The notes under the pieces are model-generated. The model saw nothing but the letters and a program-made list of their open reading frames with translations. It was not told the DNA's origin and made no database searches. Made by a program: the position numbers and the translations under genes. From assembly GCF_963169125.1 (NCBI RefSeq), contig NC_084802.1, positions 16,988,896-17,052,895 on the forward strand: a stretch of DNA of 64,000 nucleotides, given 5' to 3'. Below, piece after piece: positions 53,742 through 64,000 of this stretch (position 1 is its first letter; each line of letters starts with the position of its first letter). The DNA comes from Humulus lupulus. Taxonomy: Eukaryota > Streptophyta > Magnoliopsida > Rosales > Cannabaceae.

Positions 53742-55836
53742 TGTAACGACCCAACTATTCTAGACCTTGGACCATTAATAACTACTATACTAATCTTAAG
53801 AAAACTTACATATGAAAACACCATAACTCTATTTAAAACTGTGAAGTAAAGGTTTAAATACATAAAAATCTCACTTAGGATATAGGATCCCATTGTTTTG
53901 AAAATAAAACAAAACATAACTTAAACAATTTGGTTACAAAATTAAGTGCAAAAAAATAATACATAGAAATCATAGCTAAAAGACTTAAAAACTTCATCCT
54001 CAAGTCGAACGAGCAATCCACTGATTCCATCATGCCTCAATACACATCCCCAAACTGCCAAGAATCTTCCCGCCTCCATAACTATTTTCCTGCACATATA
54101 AAACATAAAGGAGTGAGCCTAATGCCCAGCAAGGAAAATCTACTATAAGCATGGAACATATACATACACATAAACTATAAGCTATAAACTATAAACTGTA
54201 AACTATAATCATATAACTATATAACTACAACATCTATTACAATGGCCATCATACTTCTTGGGACTTGCTAGCTAAGCAATCATATGCCCATAAATTTAAG
54301 GGGCTAGTTATCTAAACAAGTCATATAAATTTATGGGGCTGTTATCTAAACAATCATATGCCCAAGGAATCTACTATTGGGACTTGTTATCTAAACAAGT
54401 TATATATATATATATTTGTTATCTAAACAAATTATGTGATTGTTATCTAAACAATCCATATACATAAAACAACAAAAAATATATCATACTTAACATATAT
54501 CAACAACATAAAAGCATACAAATCTACCCTATTTTTCTTACCAAAAACCGGGATGTGTGAAAAAGATCGGGACTTTGGAACACTCCTAAAAACCATAATA
54601 GAGAGGTGAGTATACTAAAGAAAAGAGATGGAAAGAATACACTACACCATCGAAACGATACTTACCAACGAAAACCTTAAGTTCGAAGAACTTAGATGCC
54701 TAACCAAGAATAAAGAATACGAGTTAGGATTTGAGTAGAAAAACTATAAGAATCAATACAGAAAGGAGCTAGAATTAGGAATACCTTGAATGCTTCTATG
54801 ACCGAACTATACCTCAAAACTGAAATACACTATAACCTTACTTCCCAAGTGTTTATTAAGCTTATAATGATTAAACTTATAACCCCAACCCAATTGTTTA
54901 TCACTCTATAGTCTCACTAGCACCTGGAAGGCTCTGATCAATGCTTGAAGAATGAATGAAAATGCTTGGTGCTAGGTCCTATTTATAGAGTTCTAGGAAT
55001 AAAAATTATCTTTTTGGCTTTGAATAAAAATAATGAATTTAATTGAAAATATTTGAATATTCTTCAGCCAAAGGCTTAGTACTTGGTCAAATTATTCAGA
55101 GAGAGGTTTAAGGAATCAAAGCTTGATTTTTAAAACAAAAATAATAAAAACAAATAGAATCCAAACTTCTAACTCCCTAAATCTCATAACTCTAAACTCA
55201 CCTGAAGTAAAATCAACATATCTAGAGTTTTAGGACTCTGATTTAGACTCTCTTTATACCGTTAGAAAGCTAATTCAATTATCTACAACTTTCTAGAAAT
55301 AATATTTTTCAAAATTCATAACATAACTAGGTAAAAAATAGGTCGGATGTTACAGTATCCTAAAGTTACGAAAAAATTATTTACAACCTAATCCACAAAT
55401 AAATAAAATTGTGACAAATGTCATGCTCCTAACAGATTTTGGTGAAGATTAAGTCTTATATTTCCCTTATTTTATCATGAAAATAATAATTCCTTAATAA
55501 TCATGCATATGACAAATGTCATAATCCTATTGGCTCTATCTAAACCTTAGGAATAACCATGCTCATGACAAGTGTCATATTCTTTTTGGCTCTATCTAAA
55601 CCTTAGGTTATAATAATTGTCATATTAATAACTAGCAATATTAATCAAATCTTATGTTATAATTAATATTCTTAAACTATAGGTTAAACTTATAAAATCT
55701 ACAAGTGTTACTACGAGTGTCCAACTAAGTCCCGGCTTGAACCAAAATCCACAGTCATAAACATACTACAACTACTACTAGCTATTACTATTACTACTAC
55801 TATCTAACTAGCTAAGTAAAGTTATTGGACTCTACA
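53742..55836 (+). repeat. Solo LTR M (2095 bp), TSD ATGCG
   Basis: ATGCG flanks both ends (53737-53741 and 55837-55841). It runs TGTAACGACCCAACTATTC...GGACTCTACA, and the sequence J' continues across it. No ORF. It contains repeated TTGTTATCTAAACAA words (54305-54455), the TATAAACTATAAACT simple repeat (54170-54225), and several CATGACAAATGTCATA-type repeats (55415-55600). A gypsy Del/Tekay-type start is likely. Confidence 0.82.
54305..54455 (+). repeat. Repeated TTGTTATCTAAACAA words in LTR M
   Basis: Six or so copies of GTTATCTAAACAA(G/T) spaced 20-50 bp. Each is a small palindrome (TTGTT...AACAA). Confidence 0.7.
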
Positions 55837-56084
55837 ATGCGACTACTCCAGGTCAAGCACACTTAACTTTGGAGTAGTCTCATGATGGGTGACCTTTTGA
55901 GAAGTTTTCACAGGAAGCGTGCGAGTGGGGACAAAGCACGCTAGAAAGACTCGTGTTAGTTTGTAGGGCCAGTGGTCATTCCAGGAAGCAGCCATAGTGA
56001 CGTGGGGCGTTACAAATAGCATCAGAGTCTTGATCCAGCCGGAAGTGTGGTCGACGAGGACATCGGACCCCTAAGGGGGGTGAT
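55837..56084 (+). mobile_element. Cassandra-like LTR end, PBS, short interior and PPT
   Basis: The plus strand holds the 3' part of a 5S-derived LTR (about 55870-56014, ending GGGGCGTTACA). A PBS-like TAGCATCAGAGTC (56017-56029) follows, then a 43-base interior and the PPT AAGGGGGGTGAT (56073-56084). The next LTR starts at 56085. An interior this short is the plan of Cassandra TRIM elements, whose LTRs carry 5S rRNA sequence. 55841-55879 is a junction where the inverted fragment J' meets this copy head to head. Confidence 0.7.
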
Positions 56085-57487
56085 TGTGACAGTCAAAATC
56101 CCGTTATCCGCATGGGGAAAAACTGGGTAAAAAGCTGTGCAATCCCACATCACCTAGGGAGGGTCAAGTGTGATGATTCTAAGACTGTGTAGGTATGAGA
56201 CTACATAGTTGAAGAAGACGTAAATGGATTGATGGGTACTACCTATGCCAATAAGATGCATCTTCTTTTCGATAGCCCATCACTTGATAACTCCAAAGTT
56301 AAGCGTGTTTGACTTGGAGTAGTCACAAGATGGGTGACCTCCTGGGAAGTTTTCCCAGGAAGCGTGCAAGTGAGGACAAAGCACGCTGGAAAGACATGTA
56401 TTGGTTTGCAAGGTCAGTCTTCATTCCAGGAAGCAGCCAATGTGACATGGGGCTATTATAGGGTCTAAACGCGGTCAGAAATACTCATAAGGACATAATT
56501 CGCGAAAGCTAATGACAAGAGGTAAGGTAGTATACACCAAGAGTAACTTAGCTTGTTGTGATTTTTAGTGAATTTTTTGCATGTTTGTATATTGCCATTT
56601 AAATTCTAGTAGCTATGTAAATGTATGATTATATGGCTGAACCTGCATAGTAGTACCCATCTGTCGGGGTTAAATGTATTTAGTTCGGTAAAGTTATCGT
56701 GAATGAAATATGTGAGATATTTGTATTTTCCAAGGGTAACCTTATGAGGGTGGGCCCCATATCGCCGTACAGTGGGGTTAGCCACTGAATCAGTAAAGTC
56801 ATCGTGTTTTAGCGGAGTGTACCCCTTTGATACGGAAGGTAAGTATTCTCTGGGCCATGGAGGCCACACGGTGATCATGACCCTATAGATAACTTGATGG
56901 CTCAGTTATATGTTCTTAGTATGTTACGCAATGCTTTGACTTACATGAATGTTCTAGATGTGTTGTTTAATTTATAGTTTCTAGTTGTGCATTACAGTTA
57001 TGCCAAGTTGATTAGTAAGCATAATTATAAGTTATAGCCAGCTTCCTTACTGAGCGTTGTAGCTCATCAGTTACTCTGTGTGTAGGTAAGGGTAAAGCTT
57101 CAGGAGTGGGTCAATGAGCTGAAGGGGATTCTATCTGAAGTACGTATACTATGAAACAACTGACCTGCAACGTTGTCAGGGTTCTGTTAAGTTTTCTGCT
57201 GTGTCCGGTAATGCTTTATAAATTTTATGTTTACTAGTTATTTAAAGAAGGCCTTGTGGCCACAAACAATTTATTGAAGTTACAGTTAACTACGTTTTGT
57301 TTTTAAAACTATGGGGTCCCATCTAAACTATGTTTTATTTTTAGAGTACTCTAATGTAAGATTTTTAAAGTTTGCATAAAGTTTATTTAATTCTCAACGT
57401 TCGATTTTTACCAAAGTTGATCGTAAGGGTCCAGTGGACCCCAGAAGATCCTAGTCGGGTCTAGTCAAGAAAAGTCAGGTCGTTACA
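56085..57487 (+). repeat. LTR J, containing a 5S rRNA-derived block
   Basis: It runs TGTGACAGTC...GGTCGTTACA and is followed by a decayed PBS (57490-57502). At 56288-56352 it carries 5S rRNA text: CTCCAAAGTTAAGCGTG (box A region) and GATGGGTGACCTCCTGGGAAG (box C region). If it is a plain Cassandra LTR it would end near 56461 (GGGGCTATTATA). The rest (56462-57487) would then be another LTR, but fragment J' carries the same join, so the composite unit has been copied. Confidence 0.65.
56288..56352 (+). other. 5S rRNA-derived internal promoter block
   Basis: The match to plant 5S rRNA covers the box A and box C control region, with several substitutions (for example TTTGACTTGG where 5S has CTTGGGCGAG). 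It is not a functional 5S gene: the first and last thirds are missing. Pol III promoter activity is possible but unproven. Confidence 0.75.
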
Positions 57488-57489
57488 CT

Positions 57490-57502
57490 TAGTATCAAAG
57501 CC
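57490..57502 (+). other. Decayed PBS after LTR J
   Basis: TAGTATCAAAGCC differs from TGGTATCAGAGCC at two places, two bases inside the LTR end. It marks LTR J as a 5' LTR. Confidence 0.65.
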
Positions 57503-57645
57503 TACGTCACTTAGGCTCCTGTAGACCCTCACAGTATGCATATGAAGATCAGAAATGCCCCAACTACTGCACTATAAGTATAATTCTAAATTTTGCAAGT
57601 ACTTTTGAGTCTAACCATAATTGTGGGTTTCATAATGACCAAATA

Positions 57646-58212
57646 ATGGTGGTGATGAAGAGAACAGTTAGGTCCAGCCGAGTACGAGGGGCTAAGGAAA
57701 CCTGAGACTATTGGATCCAAAGGAGTGTGGAAATGAAAATGAGCCCTGAGGGTAGCTATGATGACTTCAAGAGGCTAATTAGGCATATCGTGGCAGTGAA
57801 CTATGCTATCCAAAAGATTAAGTAGATGGGGGGTTTACTTAAGTGTCCATAGTGTTTTGAGGTGCTAATGAGCACAATCTCTTGGCAGAGTGTTAGGGAT
57901 GCTCTTAACCAGGCCTGGAGTGAGGTAACTCACTTAGAAGGTCAAGCCCCAGATCAATATTCGACTTTGGGGAAGAGATTTCCTAGGATCTACGTTGAGA
58001 ATGTTGCTAAGAAAGTTAGGTTTAACCCTTTAGGGATCAAGAATGTAAACCATAGTAAGAAGAGAGGGCTACAAGGAACCCATAAACTACCCAGGGGAAT
58101 GATTAGGGAGTTGCCTCCAAAACTTAGGAAAGAATACAAGGATTCATTCCTAGCCCATGTGGTAGTCTATGACACCAACAACAGTCAGACCAGGGCTAGA
58201 ATTGGGATTTAG
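57646..58212 (+). pseudogene. Unrecognised ORF between PBS and gag
   Basis: One frame runs 189 codons with three stops (near 57709, 57823 and 57850). It begins MVVMKRTVRSSRVRG and includes YDDFKRLIRHIVAVNYAIQ, then MSTISWQSVRDALNQAWSEV, then a basic segment (KKVRFNPLGIKNVN, HSKKRGLQG, LPPKLRKEYKDSFLAH). I do not recognise it. An inverted copy of the first half lies at 62645-62919 and keeps the MKMS-EGSYDDF-RLIRHI text, which argues that it was once coding and part of the element family. It could be captured host sequence or an element leader protein. Confidence 0.5.
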
Positions 58213-58567
58213 AAGTTATTTCCATAGGTTTCCAGTTAGTGAGTGAATGGGGGGTCCTGTCACTGTTCTAGGTTATGTTTGCATGATTTTTATGATGTTA
58301 GACTGTTTTATTTCATTTAATTTAGTTGATTACTTATGTATCGAAATCATGTATTAAGTTTGAAGTAATATTAATGACAAGTTATTCTGCTCTTTTCACT
58401 TTATTATATACTGTTATGAAATATGTTAGGTTTGAAACTCAGTTTATAATATTGTTATTTTTCTTTTTGAGTACTGAGTAGAATGTGTTAGGCCTTTTTT
58501 TGAATGGATAGATGATTTATCGTTCGTAGTTTAAACTATTTGGCTCTAGGATTTCGAACGGATCGCG

Positions 58568-59600
58568 ATGCCTCCCCGAAGAGCTGTACGACGAGGAGTG
58601 AATAGGGCTCAGGCTCGAGACAACCTTAACCCAGGAAATGCCAACATGGATGCCGCTACGCTGTTGGGAATTAATCAGGGACAAGTTGAAGAGAATGCTC
58701 GTCTTCGACAAGAACTTAATTGGGCATCTAGGGTTGGAAGGCTACCAGCCTAGCAAGTTGTGGAAGTGAGGCCACAATAACTTGCTCAAACAGACCCGAC
58801 ATATGAAAATTTCCAGAAGCAACACCATCCACCCTTCGAGGGTGGCGTGGATCCTATGGAAGCTGAGGAATGGACGAGTTCTTTTGAATCCATTTTAAAA
58901 ATAATGCAGTTGGAAGACCGAGCTAAAGTCTCATGTGTTACGTATATGCTAACGAAAGATGCCCGCATCTGGTGGGAGAATATGAAGCTCATTCATGATG
59001 TTAGAGCTATGACATGGAAGGAGTTCTTTCAAGCTTTCAACGAACAATTTTACAATGAGACTATCAGAGCTTCTAAGGTAGATGAATTTGTGAACCTAAT
59101 CCAAGGAGATAATACTGTAGCTCAATATGCGCAACAATTCAATAGGCTGACTAAGTTTGCTAGAAATTTAGTGGCCAATGAGGAAGTTAAGGTCGATAAG
59201 TTCATGAGAGGGCTCAAGCCAATAATTTCGCAAGATGTAGAAATGGCAAGTACTGAGAGGATCACTTATGCACATGCATTGAAGCGAGCACTGAAAGCAG
59301 AAAGAATGGAGGATAGAATTTGGAAAGATAGTGTGGCGAGAAGGGAAGCCCGCAAACCTAATCATTAGAATAATGACCACAAAAGGAAGACCCCTGAAGG
59401 TTCGGGAAATAACATTCAATCCGAGAAGAGGACCAAGTCTAGATTCCAGAATCGACCAGCTCAGTCAGGGTTAAGGAAAGAGTATCTGAATTGCAGTAAG
59501 CGCAACAGGATGCACCCGGGGGAGTGCAGAGCTCATACTAGAAGCTGCTACAATTGTGGATAGGAGGGCCACTACAAGCAAGATTGCCCTAAAGGCAAGG
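58568..59600 (+). pseudogene. gag: gag of element K with CCHC knuckle
   Basis: It starts at 58568 (MPPRRAVRRGVNR), basic, with a Glu/Arg-rich stretch to a stop at 58753. The retrotransposon gag core is at 58847-59368: DPMEAEEWTSSFESILKIM, VTYMLTKDARIWWENM, WKEFFQAFNEQFYNETIR, YAQQFNRLTKFA and KFMRGLKP. The knuckle at about 59545-59590 reads CYNCG-EGHYKQDCP, with a TAG in the middle. The sequence is typical of Del/Tekay gag in plants. Confidence 0.85.
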
Positions 59601-59605
59601 CGGTC

Positions 59606-60175
59606 ATGGAAGTTGAGCCTAAGCAGGATGACAAGTTTGTACCGGCACAGGTCTTCGCGCTGACTCAAAAGGAAGCTGAAGCCAGTACCTTGGTGGTCAC
59701 AGGTCAGATTCCTATAGCCAATCTCTTATGCAATGTGTTAGTTGATTCGGGTGCTACCCATTCTTTTATATCAACGTGCATGATAGAAAAAATAGGAAGA
59801 CCTAGAGAGCTATTTTTGATAGGCTTTAGTACGATGTTGTCGTCTGGAGAGACGATGACGTCTAGAAGATTGGTAAGCATGGTGCCGATGACTATAGACA
59901 GACGAGAACTCTATGCTAACTTGATTGAGATGGCTATGCATGAGTATGATGTGATACTTAGAATGGATTGGCTCTCCAAGTACAGTGCAAACATCAATTA
60001 TACAAAGAAGAACATAGTGTTCCAACTCAAAGGGGGAGAGAAGTTCGTGTTCAAGGGAGAAAGTACCCCCAAAATGCAAATCATCTCAGTGCTCAAGGCA
60101 AAGAGGATGATGGGAAAGGGGTGCCAAGCATTCTTGGCTACTATAGTGGACACAACTAAGAACACGCCACAATGA
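59606..60175 (+). pseudogene. pro: Aspartic protease of element K
   Basis: A 189-codon open frame starts after the knuckle. The active site is NVLVDSGATHSFIS (DSG intact), with the flap region after it and VILRMDWLSKYSANINY (family GMDWL). It ends in QAFLATIVDT, the usual link to RT. The stop at 60173 separates it from EYLEVFPEDLPSLPP, the RT N-terminal signature. Confidence 0.88.
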
Positions 60176-61219
60176 CCTGAGGACATTAAAGTGGTGTGTG
60201 AGTATCTCGAGGTGTTTCCAGAAGATCTACCAAGTTTACCCCCAAATCGAGAGATCGAGTTGGTGATCAACTTAGCACCAGAAACAACCCCTATTTCAAA
60301 AATGTCGTATAGGATAACGCCTTTGGAATTGAAGGAGTTGAAAGAACAACTGTAAGAGCTGCTTGATAAGGGATTCAATAGACTAAGTTACTCGTCATGG
60401 GGTGCTCCAGTGTTATTCGTCAAGGAGAATGATGGATCGATGCGGATGTGGGACTATAGGGAACCAAACAAGGTGATGATAAAGAACAAATATCCGTTAC
60501 CTAGAATCGACGATTTGTTTGACCAATTACAAAGGGCAATGACATTCTCTAAAATAGATTTGAGATCGGGATATCATCAGTTTTAGATCAAGGAATGTGA
60601 TATACCCAAAACTGCTTTTAGGACTTTGTACGGACATTATGAGTTTTAGTAATTTCATTCGGTTTAACAAACGCCCCATGCGACATTCATGGATTTAATG
60701 AATACGGTGTTCAAAGAGTATTTGGACAAGTTTGTAATCGTATTTATTGACGATATTTTGATCTATTCAAGGACAAAGGAGGAGCATGAGGATCATTTGA
60801 GAAAGACGCTCCAGAGGCTCAAAGAACAATAGTTATATGCCAAGATGAAGAAGTGCGAGTTTTGGGTAGAGGAAGTGGCATTTGTAGGCCACATAGTAAC
60901 AAAGAACGGAGTGGCAGTGGACCCTGTTAATATCGAGGTTGTCAAGGATTGGCTAAAACCAAAGAATGCCAGTGATGTAAGAAAATTTCTTGGTCTAGCA
61001 GGCTATTACAGGAGATTCGGGAAGGATTATCCAAATTGGTACTACCACTAACAAACCATACCCGCAAACAACAAAATTTCGTGTGGATTGGTAAATGTGA
61101 ACACAGATTTCAAGAGCTAAAGGAAAGATTAATTACTGCTTCAGTGTTGTGTGTACCCAAAAGCGACGAAAAGTTCGTAGTCTACTGTGATGCGTCCAAG
61201 ATGAGGACGAAATTCTTTT
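60176..61219 (+). pseudogene. rt: Reverse transcriptase and RNase H start of element K
   Basis: RT blocks: [93 protein letters not shown] (FIDD intact), KCEFWVEEVAFVGHIV and FLGLAGYYRRF. RNase H begins (LCVPKSDEKFVVYCDASK) and then jumps to MRTKFF and a stop beside the PPT. Stops at about 60354, 60585, 60648 and 60829, a shift near 61030 and the deletion after DASK make it a relic. Confidence 0.88.
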
Positions 61220-61232
61220 AAGGAGGGAAGTG
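61218..61232 (+). promoter_or_regulatory. Polypurine tract of element K
   Basis: TTAAGGAGGGAAGTG lies directly before the LTR start TGTAATAACCC. It follows a GACGAAATTCTTTTAA text that is common at this place in Del/Tekay elements. Confidence 0.7.
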
Positions 61233-62640
61233 TGTAATAACCCAGATTTTTTATTTTTATCTTTTTTTGTCATTCTTTATTTTATGTAAATTATTGTGAA
61301 TTATTTTATTTTAAGGGTAAAAGAAAAGATTAAAATAATAATTTGTGAATATTATTTTAATTAAGGCAATGTGAGTTAATCACTTTAGACTATAATTTGG
61401 GGACTTAGATGTGAAATAAATATAATGTGGGAAATATTTATTTTACTAAAGACCCTAGAATAATCTTAGAATTTTATTGGTCTCACAAGAGATTTTGGTA
61501 CTTTTTTTTAAGAATTTTAGTATATGATTTTATGTGTTTGGATCCACATAAAATCATAGAATCATTTTTAGACTATGATTTTGTGACTTATTTACCAAGA
61601 GTCTCTAAATAATTTAAGTGGAATTTTATGGGATAAAAGTCATGATTTTTTGTTGAAAGGACTCACATAAAATCATAGACATAAGTTTAAACTAAAGTTG
61701 CACTATTTGGTATTTAGACCATAGCTTTTATTTAATTATTTTTCGCTATAGTTTTAGTGCATATTTTTTTTTGCATAAATGCATGGGGTTTTGGCTGCAC
61801 ACACACAATTGAGGGGAAATTTTTTAATGATAATGGGTAGTTATTGGAGGTTGGTTGAGAGGGGGTTAGAGTCATGTTTCTCTCATTTTGGCTTCAGCCA
61901 TTTTCGAATTGAAAGAGAAACCGAGAAGGAGAAGAAGAACACTTGGTGTTCTTGAAGTTCATCGTACATTCTGGTCCAAGGAGAAGGGAGAAAGGTGAGT
62001 GATTTCTTTGGGTTTTCCATTGATTTATAGACCCTGAACACGTTCATTAAGTCCCTTAATCCCTTGTAGAAGAAAGCAAAGGAAAGGAGAGAGTGTTCTT
62101 GGGAGTTAGGCAAAGAACAGTCCAAAGAAAAAACGTACGAGTGAGTCTACTTTGTCTTGATTTTTCTCTTAGATTCTAAGTACGAAATTCAAGTGGAATG
62201 GTTTGGCGGTGTTCATAGCATTGTGGACTAAAATGGAGAGAAGAAGGAACCACAAGGAACTAGCCACTGTAAGAGGTACAAATCCGTGAATTTCCTTCGT
62301 AGTTTGCGGTACCGATTATTTTTTATTTTTGTTCTTAGGTTGGCTATAGATTTGTGGGCTGCTTTGCATGGATTTAATTGGTGTTTTGGGACTAGAAACA
62401 TACATTAAGGGGTTGGGTATACTTGAATATGTGTGATCTTGAGGTTTGAGATGTGTTGGTGGGTGTTAAAGGTTGGAAATGGTGGTTGGCCGTGCGTGGC
62501 TTTGGTGGTCACAGGTGAAGGCTGCTGGTGGTGATGGTAGTTGCTAGTGGTGGCCAAAGTGATGAGCAGGTGGTCTAGGGAGTGAGGTTGTGGCTTTCAT
62601 TGTGAGGAACGTTGGTTTGGGTGGCCATGGCTAATTATGT
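61233..62640 (+). repeat. 3' LTR of element K, partial
   Basis: It starts TGTAATAACCCAG. From about 61850 to 62540 it is matched, in inverted order, by 63360-64000. It breaks at about 62640 where the inverted ORF fragment begins, with no TG..CA end visible. Confidence 0.65.
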
Positions 62641-62644
62641 GATA

Positions 62645-62919
62645 AGGTTAAACCTCGCTCCAGGCCTGGTTAAGAGCATCCCTAATACTCTGCCAAGAGA
62701 TTGTGCTCATTAGCACCTCAAAACACTCTGGACACTAAAGTAAACCCCCGTCCACTTAATCTCCTAGATGGCATAGTTCACTGCCATGATATGTCTAATT
62801 AGCCTCTCGAAGTCATCATAGCTACCCTCATGGCTCATTTTCATTTTCCTAGTCCTTTGGATCCAATAGTCTCGGGTTTCTTAGCCCCTCGTCCTCGGCC
62901 GAACCTAACTATTTTCTTC
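62645..62919 (-). pseudogene. Inverted copy of the unrecognised upstream ORF
   Basis: The reverse complement of 57655-57930 with scattered changes. On the minus strand it starts ATGAAGAAAATAGTTAGG and ends in MSTISWQSIRDALNQAWSEV. A base near 62880 is missing relative to the other copy, which shifts the frame and removes one of its stops. Confidence 0.65.
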
Positions 62920-64000
62920 ATAGATTCTAAGTCACAAAATCCAAACTTTGGAGCTAATTCCCGAGCCTAGAATTTTTTTGAAGTCAAAGTAAATTTCTGA
63001 GCCTTGCTCATAAATTATTAAACCTAGATATTGCCTAAATAAATTTTCTAACCTCGACCCTCAAAAATCGGGTCTTAGACTATGGGGTACTTATTCCTAA
63101 GCCTCGCGACAAAATTCCAAGGTTTTGGGACCAACTACCATTTTAGTCCCTTTGGTTACAAATCTATAACCATTTGTAACCAGTTGAACACATGCATTCA
63201 CATGCACGTGACCACCCCATTGTCTTCATCCTTATACATGTTCAGTCATTTCTCTTTTCAAGCCTTGCTCGAATCCATGGCTCATCACCTAGGCAGTCAC
63301 AGTTTCACTCCTAACCACCATGACCGCCATTCGGCCACCACCCTCACCACCATCAACCTCCATCCGTGACCACTCAAAGTGGCACCTCCACGCACGACCA
63401 GCCACCATTCCCAACCTTTAACCACCACCAATCCATCTCAAACCTCAAGACCACACATGTTAAACTATCCCCAACCTCTTAATGTATGTTTCTAGTCCCA
63501 AAACACTAATTAAATCCATGCAAAACAGCCCACAAAACCATAGCCAACCTAAGAACAAAAATGAAAACTAATCGGTACCATAAACTACGAAGGAAATTCA
63601 CAGATTTGTGCTTCTTAATGTGGCTGGTTTCTTGTGGTTCCTTCTTCTCTCCACTTTAATCCACAATGCTATGAACACAACCAAACCATTCCACATGAAT
63701 TTCACACTCAAAATCTAAGAGAACAATCAAAGCAGAGTAGGTTCGTACTTACATTTTTTCCTCGAACCGTTCTTGTACCGAACTCCCAAGAACACTCTCT
63801 TTCTTCCTTTCCTTTCTTCTACCAGGAATAAAAAGATGCTAGGAATGTGTTGAGGGTCTGTAACTTCAATGAGAACTCAAAGAAAATTACTCCCTTGGAC
63901 CCAAACGTACAACACTTCTCAAGAGCACCATGTGTTCTTCACTTTTTCCCTCTCTCGGTTTCCCTTCCAACTTTCGAATATGGCTGAAGCAACAATGAGA
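62920..64000 (-). repeat. Second copy of the K-type LTR, inverted; runs off the window
   Basis: 63360-64000 is the reverse complement of about 61850-62540 of the 3' LTR of K: TTCTCTCCACTTTAATCCAC pairs with GTGGACTAAAATGGAGAGAA, and ACCATTCCCAACCTTTAACC pairs with GGTTAAAG... text. 62920-63360 is the LTR 3' side that the left copy lacks. No PBS is recognisable before the ORF fragment. Confidence 0.65.

Larger units (their letters stand above)
57488..61232 (+). mobile_element. Del/Tekay-type Ty3/gypsy element K interior, with RNase H-integrase deletion
   Basis: After the PBS come an upstream ORF, gag, CCHC knuckle, protease, RT and the first part of RNase H, then directly the PPT and a 3' LTR (61233). 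The rest of RNase H, integrase and any chromodomain are missing. The 3' LTR does not resemble LTR J. Confidence 0.78.

Noticed and set aside
53742..55354. Solo LTR ending at GATGTTACA (55354)
   Set aside because: Flanks at that end do not match. The ATGCG duplication and the continuation of J' place the true end at 55836.
55841..55879. Micro-inversion inside one Cassandra 5S copy
   Set aside because: Once solo LTR M and its ATGCG duplication are removed, the apparently inverted segment is simply the continuation of the inverted fragment J'.
56288..56352. A functional 5S rRNA gene
   Set aside because: Only the control-region part is similar and it carries several changes; the outer stems are absent.
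1..64000. Host protein-coding genes or tRNA genes
   Set aside because: Every frame with domain-like content is a transposon protein. No tRNA cloverleaf was noticed, though only a covariance search would settle this.

Overview
This window is a plant nuclear repeat region with no recognisable host gene. Nearly everything coding comes from transposable elements: Ty3/gypsy of the Tat type, degraded gypsy of the Del/Tekay type, two Ty1/copia elements, an L1-type LINE, an En/Spm (CACTA) Transposase_24 relic, a MULE-type MITE, several solo LTRs and a Cassandra-like block derived from 5S rRNA. The families (Tat with an antisense extra ORF, Angela-like copia, Cassandra-like) point to a flowering plant, probably a eudicot; I cannot name the species. 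Reading frames carry many stops of the CGA>TGA, CAG>TAG and TGG>TAG/TGA kind, as expected of old methylated repeats.

1-32170 is a minus-strand nest. An L1 LINE (28557-32166) was hit by Tat-type element 2 (17748-28556). Element 2 was hit upstream of its antisense ORF by a related Tat-type element 1 (3159-17747). Element 1 then took two further hits: element A in its 3' LTR (1-3158, possible TSD GATAC) and a piece of an unrelated LTR element in gag (13156-16118). Elements 1 and 2 share the layout 3'LTR - PPT - plus-strand spliced ORF - hairpin - integrase/RNase H/RT/protease/gag - PBS - 5'LTR. Their extra ORF runs antisense to pol, has its own TATA-like box and introns, and encodes a 'putative gypsy-type transposon' domain plus a coiled coil.

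32170-36737 holds a MITE (32397-32762) and a plus-strand Transposase_24 gene relic split by a 2.37 kb solo LTR (33385-35754, TSD TTACC). 36738-49589 is a full Angela-like copia element on the minus strand (TSD TGTTT, two 1858-bp LTRs), with a 2.99 kb solo LTR inserted in gag (42052-45043, TSD TCAGC).

50319-53130 is a plus-strand copia element broken off before reverse transcriptase. 53286-57487 is a rearranged block of 5S-derived LTR sequence in both orientations, split by a solo LTR (53742-55836, TSD ATGCG). 57488-61232 is a gypsy gag-protease-RT relic with an unexplained ORF upstream of gag. It ends in a 3' LTR of a different family, and a second copy of that LTR and of the upstream ORF runs in the opposite orientation to the window end.

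The most interesting signals are the PPT-plus-hairpin module present both beside the 3' LTR and between pol and the antisense ORF, the antisense spliced gene itself, the loss of catalytic acidic residues in all four element-2 enzymes, and the head-to-head 5S-derived LTR junction.
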